Below are positions 16,501 through 22,241 of a DNA stretch of 64,000 nt, in pieces. The DNA is from Haploplasma axanthum. GTDB lineage: Bacteria > Bacillota_I > Bacilli_A > Acholeplasmatales > Acholeplasmataceae. Each line of letters begins with the position of its first letter. The stretch's first letter is position 1. A program made the position numbers and the translations under genes. The notes beneath the pieces were generated by a model that was not told the origin of the DNA, did not search any database, and saw nothing but the letters and a program-made list of their open reading frames with translations. The stretch spans positions 1,550,001-1,614,000 of the forward strand of contig NZ_LR215048.1 in the NCBI RefSeq assembly GCF_900660745.1, read 5' to 3'.

Positions 16501-17851
16501 TTATCGTTCCATATCCAAAGTGTCCAAATAATCCTTGGAAACTTGCTTCACTATTTATATTTACTGTGAATTCAACATTGCTACCATCAAAACTTCCATA
16601 AAATGGATGACTATTATTTCCTATTGGAATAAAATTTCCTAAATTAAAATAATCTCTACCTTCTGCAATTTTAAAGTAGAAACCCTTATATGTTTCACCA
16701 GTATTTAGTTGTGTCTTTAATTTTTCAATATCTGTGATGCTACGGAGCAAGAATGGTTTGTTTTCAGTACCAATACCGTCTTTTGTATCATAAATAACAC
16801 TTTCCATTGAACTTGAACTAATCAGTTTATTAGTATGAGCGCTAAAATAGGTTAATTGTGGATAATATGAATAACTACCAGAATCTTCTCTAAATACCCA
16901 GCCAGTACCAAACTTCCCACTCATTTGTGAGAACATAATACCACTATTGAGTCCTTGCCCACTTGGATCAGTTGATGGTTTATACTTTTTGCTTTGATCG
17001 TAATTTGCGATAACCGTAATGTCATAATAGAGATTCGTTCTAACATTTCTATTGTAACTTGCCGATTGATTAAGACCAATAACCCCACCAGTTGTCGTGG
17101 AATTATTTGATGTTACTGTGCCTGAACTGTAAACATTGGTAATCTCATTTTGTTTCGTATCATAAGCCGCATGTGCATATCCTACAATTCCACCTGCTTG
17201 ATCAAGTGAAATAATTTCTCCTCGATTATAGGCATTGGTTAGTAATCCTTGTCCCATGTATCCAACTATTCCACCTGCTGTATTTCGCGTTGCTTCAATT
17301 CTAGCTGTATTATAGACATTTCTAACTGTTCCTGATTCTTGCCAACCAACGATTCCACCTACAAAATCATATCCTGTAATGCTTCCTGATACCGAAACAT
17401 TCTCTATTAACCCTGTTCTTATATGACCAAATAACCCTTGTAACTCAAGAGCTGGTTTATCTATATTTAATATAAAGTTAGTACCATATCCATCAAATAT
17501 TCCCTCAAATGGATATGTCCTGGTTCCAATCGGAACAAAATTACCTAAATCTATTTCACTAACATTTGCATCAACAACAAATACTTTTCCTTTAAAAGTC
17601 TTCTTTTCCTCACTTACTTGTCGTGACAATTCATCCATATTAGATTTACTACTTATTACATACGGATCAATTTCAGTTCCTTCTTCAGATAAAAAGGTTC
17701 CGTTTGAATAGAAAGGATCTCTGCGTGATACTACTTCTATATTTTCTTTTTCAGAAGAGTTATTAACTTTTCTCGAAATAAAAAGTATTGAAGTTACAGA
17801 AAAAATAATCATCAAAATTGTTATTAAAATTTTTTTGAGTTTACTATTCAT
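1..17851 (-). CDS. Giant secreted GLUG/InlB-repeat surface protein (3' end outside window)
   Basis: One open frame runs from an ATG at 17851 to the window edge, giving at least 5,950 residues. A GGGGGTG ribosome site lies just upstream. The first 30 residues have lysines then a hydrophobic stretch (ILITILMIIFSVTSILFI), a signal peptide or anchor. From about 17.7 to 4.8 kb the protein is built of about 13 modules of roughly 300-425 residues. Each has a PF.I.T..D...L opening, several GLUG motifs (GGIVGY), an LYYD strand and a YPQL..F closing strand; this family forms beta-helical surface stalks. From about 4.5 kb to the edge there are about 22 repeats of about 70 residues of the InlB B/Listeria-Bacteroides type (Y.F.GWD....VT.D...TA.F, then Y.VTF.DG.G). 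Codons at the window edge still read sensible repeat sequence, so no net frameshift has occurred. The family is typical of adhesins; the ligand is unknown. Confidence 0.85.
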   Translation of the reverse strand, partial: MNSKLKKILITILMIIFSVTSILFISRKVNNSSEKENIEVVSRRDPFYSNGTFLSEEGTEIDPYVISSKSNMDELSRQVSEEKKTFKGKVFVVDANVSEIDLGNFVPIGTRTYPFEGIFDGYGTNFILNIDKPALELQGLFGHIRTGLIENVSVSGSITGYDFVGGIVGWQESGTVRNVYNTARIEATRNTAGGIVGYMGQGLLTNAYNRGEIISLDQAGGIVGYAHAAYDTKQNEITNVYSSGTVTSNNSTTTGGVIGLNQSASYNRNVRTNLYYDITVIANYDQSKKYKPSTDPSGQGLNSGIMFSQMSGKFGTGWVFREDSGSYSYYPQLTYFSAHTNKLISSSSMESVIYDTKDGIGTENKPFLLRSITDIEKLKTQLNTGETYKGFYFKIAEGRDYFNLGNFIPIGNNSHPFYGSFDGSNVEFTVNINSEASFQGLFGHFGYGTIKNLSVTGQVIGKDNVGGIVGYKESGTITNVYNKANIKGTNYVGGIVGNHGTGLLTQSYNSGDVTATATRAGGIVGHLNQGTINHTYNRGEIIAEAQAGGIIGYAYAAYDTKQNEITDSYSAGLVSAGQQSVGGVIGTDQTASYNRNTRARLYYDTSILVQYDQPKTYKPSVAIGAQYGLTSAQLLYGGFDLLKMSTGIWHYEPKNGTTAYYPQLLVFANHSKTDISGDSFNSVSYEVGDGLGTKDIPFLIRTKEDMDELSKKVAAGNTFIGYYFKVDDNINEIDLEDFIAIGTRTYPFEGTFDGNSVNFILNIDKPALELQGLFGHIRTGLIENVSVSGSVIGYDYVGGIVGLQESGTVRNVYNTARIEATRNTAGGIVGYMGQGLLTNAYNRGEIISLDQAGGIVGYAHAAYDTKQNEITNVYSSGTVTSNNSTTTGGVIGLNQSASYNRNVRTNLYYDITVIANYDQSKKYKPSTDPSGQGLNSGIMFSQMSGKFGTGWVFKESTKTDAYYPQLAVFSNDSYEPIRVQSEESVKINIEGGLGTEEFPFWIYTIEDIEDLKEKIEKGNTFKGFFFKMDINVTEMDLGNFIPIGNNSHPFYGSFDGSNVEFTVNINSEASFQGLFGHFGYGTIKNLSVTGQVIGKDNVGGIVGYKESGTITNVYNKANIKGTNYVGGIVGNHGTGLLTQSYNSGDVTATATRAGGIVGHLNQGTINHTYNRGEIIAEAQAGGIIGYAYAAYDTKQNEITDSYSAGLVSAGQQSVGGVIGTDQTASYNRNTRARLYYDTSILVQYDQPKTYKPSVAIGAQYGLTSAQLLYGGFDLLKMSTGIWHYEPKNGTTAYYPQLLVFANHSKTDISGDSFNSVSYEVGDGLGTKDIPFLIRTKEDMDELSKKVAAGNTFIGYYFKVDDNINEIDLEDFIAIGTRTYPFEGTFDGNSVNFILNIDKPALELQGLFGHIRTGLIENVSISGSITGYDFVGGIVGWQESGTVRNVYNTARIEATRNTAGGIVGYMGQGLLTNAYNRGEIISLDQAGGIVGYAHAAYDTKQNEITNVYSSGTVTSNNSTTTGGVIGLNQSASYNRNVRTNLYYDITVIANYDQSKKYKPSTDPSGQGLNSGIMFSQMSGKFGTGWVFKESTKTDAYYPQLAVFSNDSYEPIRVQSEESVKINIEGGLGTEEFPFWIYTIEDIEDLKEKIEKGNTFKGFFFKMDINVTEMDLGNFIPIGNNSHPFYGSFDGSNVEFTVNINSEASFQGLFGHFGYGTIKNLSVTGQVIGKDNVGGIVGYKESGTITNVYNKANIKGTNYVGGIVGNHGTGLLTQSYNSGDVTATATRAGGIVGHLNQGTINHTYNRGEIIAEAQAGGIVGYAYAAYDTKQNEITDSYSAGLVSAGQQSVGGVIGTDQSASYNRNTRARLYYDASILINYKPTKPYKPSTAISGQGLDKVSMIENGLLNRGFSSSIWEFRLIEGNYAYYPQLKVFANHESNTVKRDSVLSVRTNPFMGDGTKDSPYLIRTAQDMLNLSNAITNDFDAEDTYYKVAAGAMVFDLTTNGFTGIGSKNTPFKGHFDGSHATFILNINATSNYQGLFGYISQESTVANLAVKGNVRAQEYVGGVIGYNDGTVENVYNVATIEGSQYIGGVIGYNGGSLSMTYNTGHIFASGKYAGGITGYNQGSIENGYSSARVHATQYVGGVTGFNTGSLANLYYNKTMIEFYSPGNGLQKPSFAIGNQQNSDDVTGLGKEEMFNLNTMNFDSTMWTVKNKTGMWDYFPQLTSFASFGSTVTTNSIESVRIIRFASGNGDENSPYIIRNAEDMVVLTEVAKEDSLSGIYFKVLDGVQTIDLTNENEELISKNMTFSPIGSDSRRFKGIFDGNGVTFKINIKGGNFAGLFSVTENATLKNFSTTGQVSGADNSAAVVGYALNTTISNVYNKAVVIATGAHIGGIVGLANKTTAGVTKLNHVYNDASITGRRVVAGIVGNAENGTQISYAYNTGDITATADYAAGIASYLNNGLIHNAYNAATIRGGSIVGGIVGNLAGISAVTNSYYDASIIDADTRTVGVKPVQAINNALDKEDVKGIGKAYLTGETQLSFDRNQWIYIANDGVNAYYPQLKVFAEGKYPSIKEDSYESVKSYIFAGLGTDASPYIIVNEFDMVILSNLVSKGEDFTDVYFRVRDNASEFDMTQPGLSYVPIGTQAIPFNGQFNGSGVNFKLSLQGSKDYQGLFGFTGSQSVIYQLSISGQIEANDYVGSVVGYNQGLVHTVYSTAKINGRDNVGGIIGYNAGDLNNTYYISTLNARNNVGGIIGLNKGTINDGYAVAKISGQSNSTLGGVIGYNEGTAERLYYDKEIADIYKVSNALKPQKAIGNQAETVDVLGLSSAVMHNGKLDSFGFNDTSKWLPLTPYSFEIYYLQLTYFGKHKTKIIVDLSKKSVSAMRFKEGTGLEDDPYIIRNADDMKAVSDLIIARNNLKGIYFKVADEVEEIDLTTLTPNYVPIGNESYKFEGSFDGTFTKFNVNLKIDAWYQGLFGYIGSSGVVKNLYVTGKLEARRFVGGIAGRNWGLIENVYNQATVVAYDYYAGGIVGYNDGTIRNAYNIANIKITNYDHVGGIAGGQARNSLIENVYNTGNIHGRYYVGGLVGYVSGTVQNGYSVGVTTAVGQPGGVLGTADGNAIAKNLYYDMSVMMTSKLSGTKATTAIAGLVDKDDIKGLTTAALSGGYLPDAVFDDGIFKFRSNQAYQAYHPQLTAFADSTLSYIKMDSLDSVERQIFQGDGTEENPYLIISNSDMKALSLIVLQGTDTENIYFKVYKEKLIFDLAIAKLDYLAIGSVITPFKGHFDGNGAIFNLNINKTADYQGLFGYAAENASIKNLTVTGKVTGKNYTAGIVGYNQSILENVINEATITGDTHIAGIAGYNKANIINSYNTGKIQAFGDFVGGLAGVNAGEAIIEYSYNMGNIKSDHANVGGLVGNNLDNGTIRFSFNHGDVTASGNYVGGITAINYGHVQDVYNTGNIETGQGYIAGLVAMNYGDIHTSYAAGHIIGQSYVAGLVVFNYGTVEKLYYDSENVIPQKAQKVFAPVKSAIYQVEDTMDVKSLTLEQMTGLYAIGNNDEQMNISKEYYNLRKGNDFTSYYPEILYFTTKDTTRQEHSKISVRDQRLTGNGTLQDPYLIYDGYDLMTIDEFLLNGNDFTGKHFKVADGVKVIDLTIKDVAFKPIGNDQAFFNAKLNGNGANFIITLDSKDQDYQALFHTLGNQANVNNFSISGTVFGRSYVGAVAGRNYGTIAQVTSSVFIKTFGSNSESGNSVGGITGVNGGTIKNTFNLGIVESIGSFVGGIAGENEGNIQDSYNKGNISGRSMIGGIAGINRGEIIRTYNTANITAQNTYAGGIAGENARLIADSFNDGSIYAESDGAGGIAGLQNVGGSEIHVVYHSGTVRVKESLAGGIIGKMDSGQLFDAYVSGFVNGKHEIGMIIGQLTGGSVTRSYYDINVLKNYKPSVATKPEKAFGNFDKPDTTSVKGLYHGQMIAQDSIGTKSRQMNFYYGGSFKTALSYDKYSFYPQIIGFANSTIELVKNDSLESVRSITFMEGDGTQANPYILTDESDVIALAETVNSGNTYEGVYFRVKPGVTQFDFADETLNYIFTAIGSANKPFEGSLDGSKANFKIKLNENKDYQGLFGYIGTHGHVYNLSVSGQIKGYNYTAGIAGYNLGNIHDVYNQATIDGRDYTGGIAGYHEGKIENVYNKGAVTGYNYTGGIAGMVKNRLAYSYNIGVIYGKDNVGAIAGFLEQDFISYSYFDSRILSAYRDANGYKKPTKAIGNSNQADSVYGLDKNYMIGANALGSGSLQMNLPTTDWATNLNMDPNQNYPQLRVFAAADNAALTKELSKDSTQTTLYKINYDYNGATERNTDMFQYVMFNYHYKSVVPFKFGYELEGWYLVDEDGTRTKYTDKEGLSLSIFSHEEDITLVAHWEIAKHTVSFIDGNNKVVDSLVIEHGGFIELSDVVPSKNPSATKVYFFDSWNFDVTQRIEKDIKIYATYTEKDRYYNITYLNGDGVVIKQEKAEYGKKAVETQIIPTKLYHDDIAYQFIAWDFNFEELIYESKTINPIFKEVDRWYDVTFVNSDGTPLVTRKVEYKTRALEPDQRPTKAMDERYTYVFSGWDKDISEVTENMTVTAQYESKTRYYIVRFIDGNGKVYNMQDVAYGESAATPSGLPRKEHHDLKAYKFIGWDKEYTYVTEDMTVNALFQQIKRYWDVTFVDGNGDIFMIIKDVEYLSESPLPDLIPTKDATNSHVYKFIGWEDTYKQIGENTIVKAQFEESLRPFTVTFKDGNDEVFSTQTVLYGEHATDPGRPTKKASDQFGFKFTGWDRTLKDITEDTIITAQFTPVDKYYAVVFYGWVNGVKMIVDQQQIEYGMSAIEPLPKLPSTGREDTQNVFTSWKLVSGTGYFDFVEDNMAFEPAYVTQDIKYKVTIINGNQTTVYDVKHGTVFNLPTPYKTNTNQIIYNFLSWQLNGETIQTVGKVYSDLTIEAIFEAVYNYYIVRFFDGNGRLIETQHVLRGDDIKTPSAVPTKNKTTDKVYVFTKWSRAFTDVESDLDIYAEFKEVDRYYTVTFYDANGQVISIQPNIEFGRNAIAPQAPNKLDTPMYRYEFIGWDTPHTNVQDNLDIRPVYEEITKTFEVIFKDGDGKIISTQHVEYGKSAIAPNEASKTPTDDLYYLFIGWNKSFDSVVENMVVDAQFDSVQRWYKVTFMGQNVLKEVVILIVQTVEYGKDATDPIRLIDINFVDDDFVWAIVGWQGDFEEVKEDRVITAEYALVPRYYEVIFQNYDGTELLRHEKVQYGSDAILPNETPIRESEDPNYRFEFTGWSEDVTFITKDLIAIAEYKQYSNVNIVKFIDGDGNELVSYEVYWNQDAPNPIDIGYMPTKEATKQYVYEFVGWDKPLTQVKEDRVITALFKEVERTYRVVFAYDDGKVIKEEHVKYGQSATAPDAALITLPEDTEEHKYSFIWSRQFKVISEDTLITLIVVEEKQEYTYIFYDADGKEYLKVTAPYGTPIEKPVPPTKNMTPQYVYTFVEWDNEIPVFLLENLEFRPIFDETVRTYTVTYYDGNGDIFGEVQIVPYGTNGMIPKEIPTKLSTKQYHYYFRMWNQKPENVKTDLIIDAVFNHELVEYEVTFVDENGLPFNRQLVKYGTGASEPENLPQKPPTYKEVYVFAGWDKSFNYITDDTIVQIRYVTVTRLYMYTFYDEDGITILKQIKGPYGTKIIPPAAPTKTSEDASFKYEFIGWDLPVADELTEDVSYVARYKIVKVKYFVYFYDGNGLVLDAQHIEHGSAAVSPSRIPTKEMTERYYYEFIGWDQSFDEVTQEMHIKPLFERKDRLFTITFNYDGNKQVKITKKYGESINLYTDPIPTAKRKGYSFDRWDKDLTNITQDIQTSPLFIPDRFTIYYYVMDIDGAQTVSEVVTFGQSTNVLPTQYSKLAYEFMGWKLDPQDDYVSYS
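12242..17456 (-). repeat. In-frame 1,899-bp tandem repeat, about 2.7 copies
   Basis: Nearly identical DNA recurs at exactly 1,899 bp spacing, for example at 12538, 14437 and 16336. Copies are about 12242-14140, 14141-16039 and 16040-17456. The unit is 633 codons, so length changes keep the frame. Each unit holds two GLUG modules of about 302 and 331 residues. Copy 3 carries a replaced block at about 16645-16889, and copy 2 a diverged patch near 15443-15512. Confidence 0.92.
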
Positions 17852-18555
17852 TTGGTACACCCCCAATCAAAATGTCTATAAGCAAAAAAAGCACTTAAAA
17901 TTATGTTGTTATTTATAGATTTTATTAAATTACTTTTTTTATATTTGTCTCGCATCAAATTGAACACGTATATGTGAAAACACACTAAAAAATTAAACTT
18001 AAAATTTTTAGTATTAGATTTTATATTAAAGCTTTTTCTCGTCATCATCTATCATCATGTCCATTCTATACTATGTTTAATATCCTCTTGCTGCAAAGCC
18101 CAATAAGTTTTAAACTATATTTTTTGTAAATAGTCTAGATATCAACATTATAACACTTTATGTAATAATAGTCATTTTTTTCGTTAATTTTTAATATTTT
18201 TTTAATATGTTTTTATTTATTTTTTACATTTAACTGAATAATTACTTATAAAATATCTATTTATAATTATTTATGAATTACAAATTTTTATCAATAATCG
18301 CACATTCTTATTGTACTTTAAGTTCACAAATAACTTATTTTTCACATAAATGTGTCTTTACACCTTTTTTTAAAATTAAAAGTTGTGAAAAAAAGTACAA
18401 CAATAAAAAAAATAGTTTTCAATTTTTTATATTTATTATAATTTAGATAACAATGATTTATATAAATAAAAAATCACTTTAATTTGATTAATTTTTTCGT
18501 TTTTATTATCTAATATTTCGTATTATTTATGTATGTCTAAAACAAATGTTAATAA
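17852..18555. other. AT-rich intergenic region with no supported gene
   Basis: Leader and upstream region of the giant gene. Apart from the candidate promoter near 18150 I see only very AT-rich sequence. A 66-codon frame overlaps the giant gene's start codon and has no family features or ribosome site, so it is not called. Confidence 0.6.
18148..18176 (-). promoter_or_regulatory. Candidate promoter of the giant surface gene
   Basis: On the minus strand ATGACT is followed by a 17-nt spacer and TATAAT. It lies about 300 nt upstream of the ATG at 17851, which implies a long AT-rich leader. The -35 matches consensus at four of six positions, so this is a candidate only. Confidence 0.4.
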
Positions 18556-18589
18556 AAAACTAAAAAAGAAAGAATAAATCTCTTTCTTT
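18556..18589 (-). terminator. Rho-independent terminator after the DUF4143 ATPase
   Basis: A perfect 9-bp stem (AAAGAAAGA / TCTTTCTTT, loop of 7) is followed on the minus strand by a T-rich run, 20 nt past the ATPase stop. Confidence 0.65.
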
Positions 18590-18609
18590 CATCAGTTCTA
18601 TATAAAATT

Positions 18610-19944
18610 CTATTTTAATTTCAAATAATCTTTAATTAAAAACGATAAAAAATATGGGAAAGTATAAAAAACTTCATTAAATCCTATATTCTTATTTGCA
18701 AGTTTTATGCCATAAGTTATATCTTCATACTTATCATTATTAACTAATGTTTTCAATGATTTGGAATTGCCATCTTTCGCTTTTACTTCAATCGGCACTA
18801 TATTATCTTTTGATCTTATAAGAAAATCTTGTTCCAAAGTTGAATCTTCTTTTTTATAATAATATAGTTCTAATCCACTTTTAACGAAAGCATCTGCAAC
18901 AAAATTTTCATATAAGGCACCTTTATATACTCCTAAATTCTTATTTCCACGTAAGTCTTGTTGTGATTCTTCATCAAGCTGCGCAATTAATAAGCCAGTA
19001 TCTTTCATATAGATTTTGTATTTAGACTCATCGTAATTTCCTTTTAATGGTAATTGAAGACTATTTAATCCATAACACAAATTAACAATTCCAGCATCAT
19101 ATAACCATTCAATTGTTCCTCGATAATCAAATGTTTTTGCTTTTTTATCAACTTTTGTTATTTGAAATTTTTTATTGTCTTTTGCAAGTTGAACTGGTAT
19201 ATGGTTAAAGACATTCATAATCCTACTCTTATCAACACCAATTGCATATTTTTTAATATCTTCTTTATAGTCATTTAAAATTTGAATTTGTTTAGCTAAA
19301 GTACCTTCAAAGGAATTATTAACTATGTAATCTTTAACAATTTCTGGCATTCCACCTAAAATTGTATAATCAATAAATAACTGCATATATAACTTAAATT
19401 CAAGTTCAGTAAATGGCTTTAATTCTAACATTTTTTTTAACATATCTTCTCTAAGTGAGTCATCATATCCTTTTGCCCATAAAAACTCTTCAAAATCTAG
19501 TGAATACATTTCATAATCTGTTTTATATCCCGTACTGACACTATCAACTCTATTATAATTTATACCTAAAAGTGATCCACTGCAAATTACATCAAATCTA
19601 CCATCAATACTAAAAAATTTAAGCGATGTTGATATTTCAATAAGATCTTGAATTTCATCAAAAATAATAAGTGTTTTTTCTTCTGAATTAAATTTTTTAT
19701 ATGGATCAATTCTACTTATGTTTTTTATAATTTCATCTACTGAATAACCTGTTTCAATAATACCTTTATATATAGGTTCTTCAATAAAATTGATATATAT
19801 ATAGTTTTTATATTGTTCATTAGCAAACTTCAAAATTGCTGCAGTCTTTCCAACTTGTCTAGGTCCTTTAACAACTAAAGGTTTATGTCCAATGTTCTTT
19901 TTCCATTCAATTAGATAACTATCAACTTTTCTTTTTAAATACAT
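18610..19944 (-). CDS. AAA-type ATPase with DUF4143 C-terminal domain
   Basis: The protein has 444 residues when started at the ATG at 19944, which has GGAGG seven nt upstream; an in-frame ATG at 19992 lacks such a site. Walker A is GPRQVGKT at residues 27-34 and Walker B LIIFDEIQ at 91-98, the pattern of AAA_14. The C-terminal half matches DUF4143, with YKGALYENFVADAF and a PIEVKAKDGNSKS stretch that resembles a nuclease-fold core (EVK). Cellular function of this widespread family is not established; members are often scattered, mobile-looking singletons. It is monocistronic, with a 32-bp direct repeat upstream and its own terminator. A second member of the superfamily lies at 42129-43358 but is clearly different in sequence. 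Confidence 0.85.
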   Translation of the reverse strand: MYLKRKVDSYLIEWKKNIGHKPLVVKGPRQVGKTAAILKFANEQYKNYIYINFIEEPIYKGIIETGYSVDEIIKNISRIDPYKKFNSEEKTLIIFDEIQDLIEISTSLKFFSIDGRFDVICSGSLLGINYNRVDSVSTGYKTDYEMYSLDFEEFLWAKGYDDSLREDMLKKMLELKPFTELEFKLYMQLFIDYTILGGMPEIVKDYIVNNSFEGTLAKQIQILNDYKEDIKKYAIGVDKSRIMNVFNHIPVQLAKDNKKFQITKVDKKAKTFDYRGTIEWLYDAGIVNLCYGLNSLQLPLKGNYDESKYKIYMKDTGLLIAQLDEESQQDLRGNKNLGVYKGALYENFVADAFVKSGLELYYYKKEDSTLEQDFLIRSKDNIVPIEVKAKDGNSKSLKTLVNNDKYEDITYGIKLANKNIGFNEVFYTFPYFLSFLIKDYLKLK

Positions 19945-20000
19945 ATCAATCGCCTCCAATATCATTATATATATTAATTCTATATTTTTCAATAAATAAG

Positions 20001-20083
20001 TATTTTATGGGTGACTTTTTTTAATTATACGCTATTTTATGAGTCACTTTTTTTAATTATATGCTATTTTATGAGGGACATTT
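20001..20083. repeat. 32-bp direct repeat, 2.6 copies, upstream of the ATPase
   Basis: Units at 20001-20032, 20033-20064 and a partial at 20065-20083 share TATTTTATG, then GTGAC/GTCAC/GGGAC, then T-rich sequence. On the minus strand each full unit contains TATAATT, so the repeats overlap possible -10 elements. They could be operators for a regulator of the ATPase gene. Confidence 0.75.
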
Positions 20084-20117
20084 AAAAGTCTAACAAAAAT
20101 ATTCATTCTTTATATGT

Positions 20118-20158
20118 AAAAAACCAATACAAGTAACTTAATCACCTATATTGGTTTT
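20118..20158 (-). terminator. Terminator after the coiled-coil adhesin gene
   Basis: A 10-bp stem (AAAACCAATA / TATTGGTTTT) with a 19-nt loop is followed by T residues on the minus strand, 10 nt past the stop at 20169. Confidence 0.65.
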
Positions 20159-20168
20159 TATGATAAAA

Positions 20169-22157
20169 CTATTTTTTCTCTTTTAATTCTTTTGCTACAA
20201 CATTTAAATATATTATTCTTACTAAAAGAATCATAATGATTATTGCTGCAAGAATAATTAAAGCTTTATATACTCCAACACTTAATAATATAACAATTGG
20301 CAATGTAGTTGATCTCATAAGTTTTTTATTACTTCTCTTTTTTATTTTTATGACTATTAGTAAAATAAAAATTATTAACGTCATAATACTAAGAGTTATT
20401 ATATAAATAAGATTACTACTATTTTGCTTAACTTTAGCAAAATCTTCTATTGCTTTATCCCTACTATTTTCTGCTTCGGTTAATGTTTTTGCTTCATTAA
20501 TTTGATTAACAGCATTCTCGTATATTTCACTTAGTTCTTGTAATCCCTTTTCAGAATATTTACCGCTATTTATATATTCTTCATACTTTTCTTTTAACTC
20601 ATTAATAATAGTATTTTTATTATCTTTAAGTTTTTGTTCATCTATTTGTTTCTTAGTATCATCAATAATTTTATTTATCTCATCCTGATTTTTATAGTTA
20701 TCTTTTGTTACTTTATCTACCGCATCATCGATGATTTTTTGTGTTTCATCACTAATTGGTTTTTCTGCATATTCTTCTAATTCTTCTCTTACTTTATCTT
20801 TTGTCTCTTTTAATTCATTATCATCAATTAATTTTTTACCTTCTTCAATAATTTTATCTATCTCATCTTGATCTTTATAGTTATCTTTTGTTACTTTATC
20901 TACTTGATCATCGATGATTTTTTGTGTTTCATCGCTAATTGGTTTCTTTGCGTATTCTTCTAATTCTTCTCTAACCTTATCTTTTACTTCTTTTAATTCT
21001 TGATTATCTATTAAATATTTACCTTCTTCAATGATTCTTTCAATTTCCGGCTCATTTGAATAAGTGTTACCATTAACCTTATCTACTTGGTCATTAATAA
21101 TCTTTTCTATTTCTTCACTGATTGTTTTTTTTGCATGTTCTTCTAATTCTTCTCTTACTCTTTTCTTAACTTCATTGATCTTATTATCAATATATTCACC
21201 AATACGGTTTTTACCATCAATTACTTCTTGTTCTATTTTTTCAGTTTCTGTTTCTTGGTTAATATTCCCTTTTATTTCATCGATTAATTCCTGTAGTTCA
21301 TCAGTTATTTCTCCATATGGAATTCTTTCATATACATAATCATCAATTTCTTTTAATGCATTTGTACGATCATCATTGATTCGCTTTAAATTATTGTATG
21401 TTTCATTATAATACTTAATTGCATTATCTTTTGCTGTTGTTGCTTCATCTTCATTTCCTGCATAATTGATAATTGTTCCTTGAGAAATTGTTTCATCTTG
21501 ATTAGCTTTGATTGCATCATTTTTCTCAGTAACCGTAATATTACTTAATTCTTCAATTAGTTTTTCTTCTGGAATCATTTTATCATACATAGTTTGTTGA
21601 TAAATTGCAAATGATGCTCTATTAAATTCATTTAAATGATACTCAAGCATAGTATCAATATCATCAATTGATGCACTAATTATTTCTTCATCAGCATTTT
21701 CTTTAAGTATATTAATCGCTGCATTAAACGCATCTCTATGTTCATCAGTAAATAATGGCTCTTCTTCTATTTTTCTCTTAACTTCTTCATATTTACTATT
21801 TATTACTTCTAATGCATTACTTCGTTTAATTTCTAGTGTTCTTAGAGTATCAAAATCTTTATTCATTTCTTCAATTGTATCAACTACAATTTGATCTATT
21901 GAGTTTTTTTGATTATTAGAATTTATATTTTCAATAGCAGTTTGAACGTCAGCTCCAATTTTATCTGTAATAGCTTTTTTCTCATCGTCATTAGCATTTT
22001 TAAATTGGTCAATTAAACCGTTAATTCTTATTTTTTCAGTATTTATTTCATTTATTGCTGCTTGACGGTGTGATGTTAGTAAAACAACATTCATTTCATC
22101 AACACCAGTTGCTCTATTAGTTTCTATAACTCCAAAATCTGTTTCGTTATTAATCAA
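20169..22157 (-). pseudogene. C-terminal part of a coiled-coil adhesin, separated by an in-frame stop
   Basis: The frame is continuous with the gene at 22242-24743: between them one TAA at 22242-22244 interrupts sequence that is otherwise open and similar in composition. The only in-frame start here is a TTG at 22157 without a ribosome site, so this half is probably untranslated. The 662 residues are charged and helical, ending in three hydrophobic segments (IIYIITLSIMTLIIF-like, TTLPIVILLSVGVYK, ALIILAAIIIMILLV), a membrane anchor rather than an LPXTG signal. Three tandem copies of a 61-residue unit (REELEEYAKKPISDE...) lie in the middle. FIVAR/DUF1542-like spacer helices are the nearest known analogy. 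Restoring the stop codon would give one protein of about 1,525 residues with the lectin domain. Confidence 0.7.
20620..21165 (-). repeat. Three 61-residue coiled-coil repeats
   Basis: The TTCTTCTAATTCTTCTC stretch recurs at about 20774, 20958 and 21141, spaced about 183 bp. The encoded units share REELEEYA, I.DETQKIID and VDKVTKDNY elements. Confidence 0.75.
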
Positions 22158-22241
22158 ACTTATTTTGTCATTTAAAATATCTAATAAGTCATCATTATAT
22201 TGTTTTTTTTCTTCAGTAGTTAAATCATTTTCTTCATTAAT

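Noticed and set aside
12538-16601. Three identical plus-strand frames of 77 and 61 codons
   Set aside because: They are antisense shadows of the 1,899-bp repeat of the giant minus-strand gene.
17848-18048. A 66-codon minus-strand frame upstream of the giant gene
   Set aside because: It overlaps the giant gene's start codon, has no ribosome site and no recognisable features; chance frame in AT-rich leader.
18085-18125. GCAAAGCC stretch resembling part of a c-di-GMP riboswitch
   Set aside because: Only a short match; the rest of the motif is absent and no gene lies downstream on that strand.
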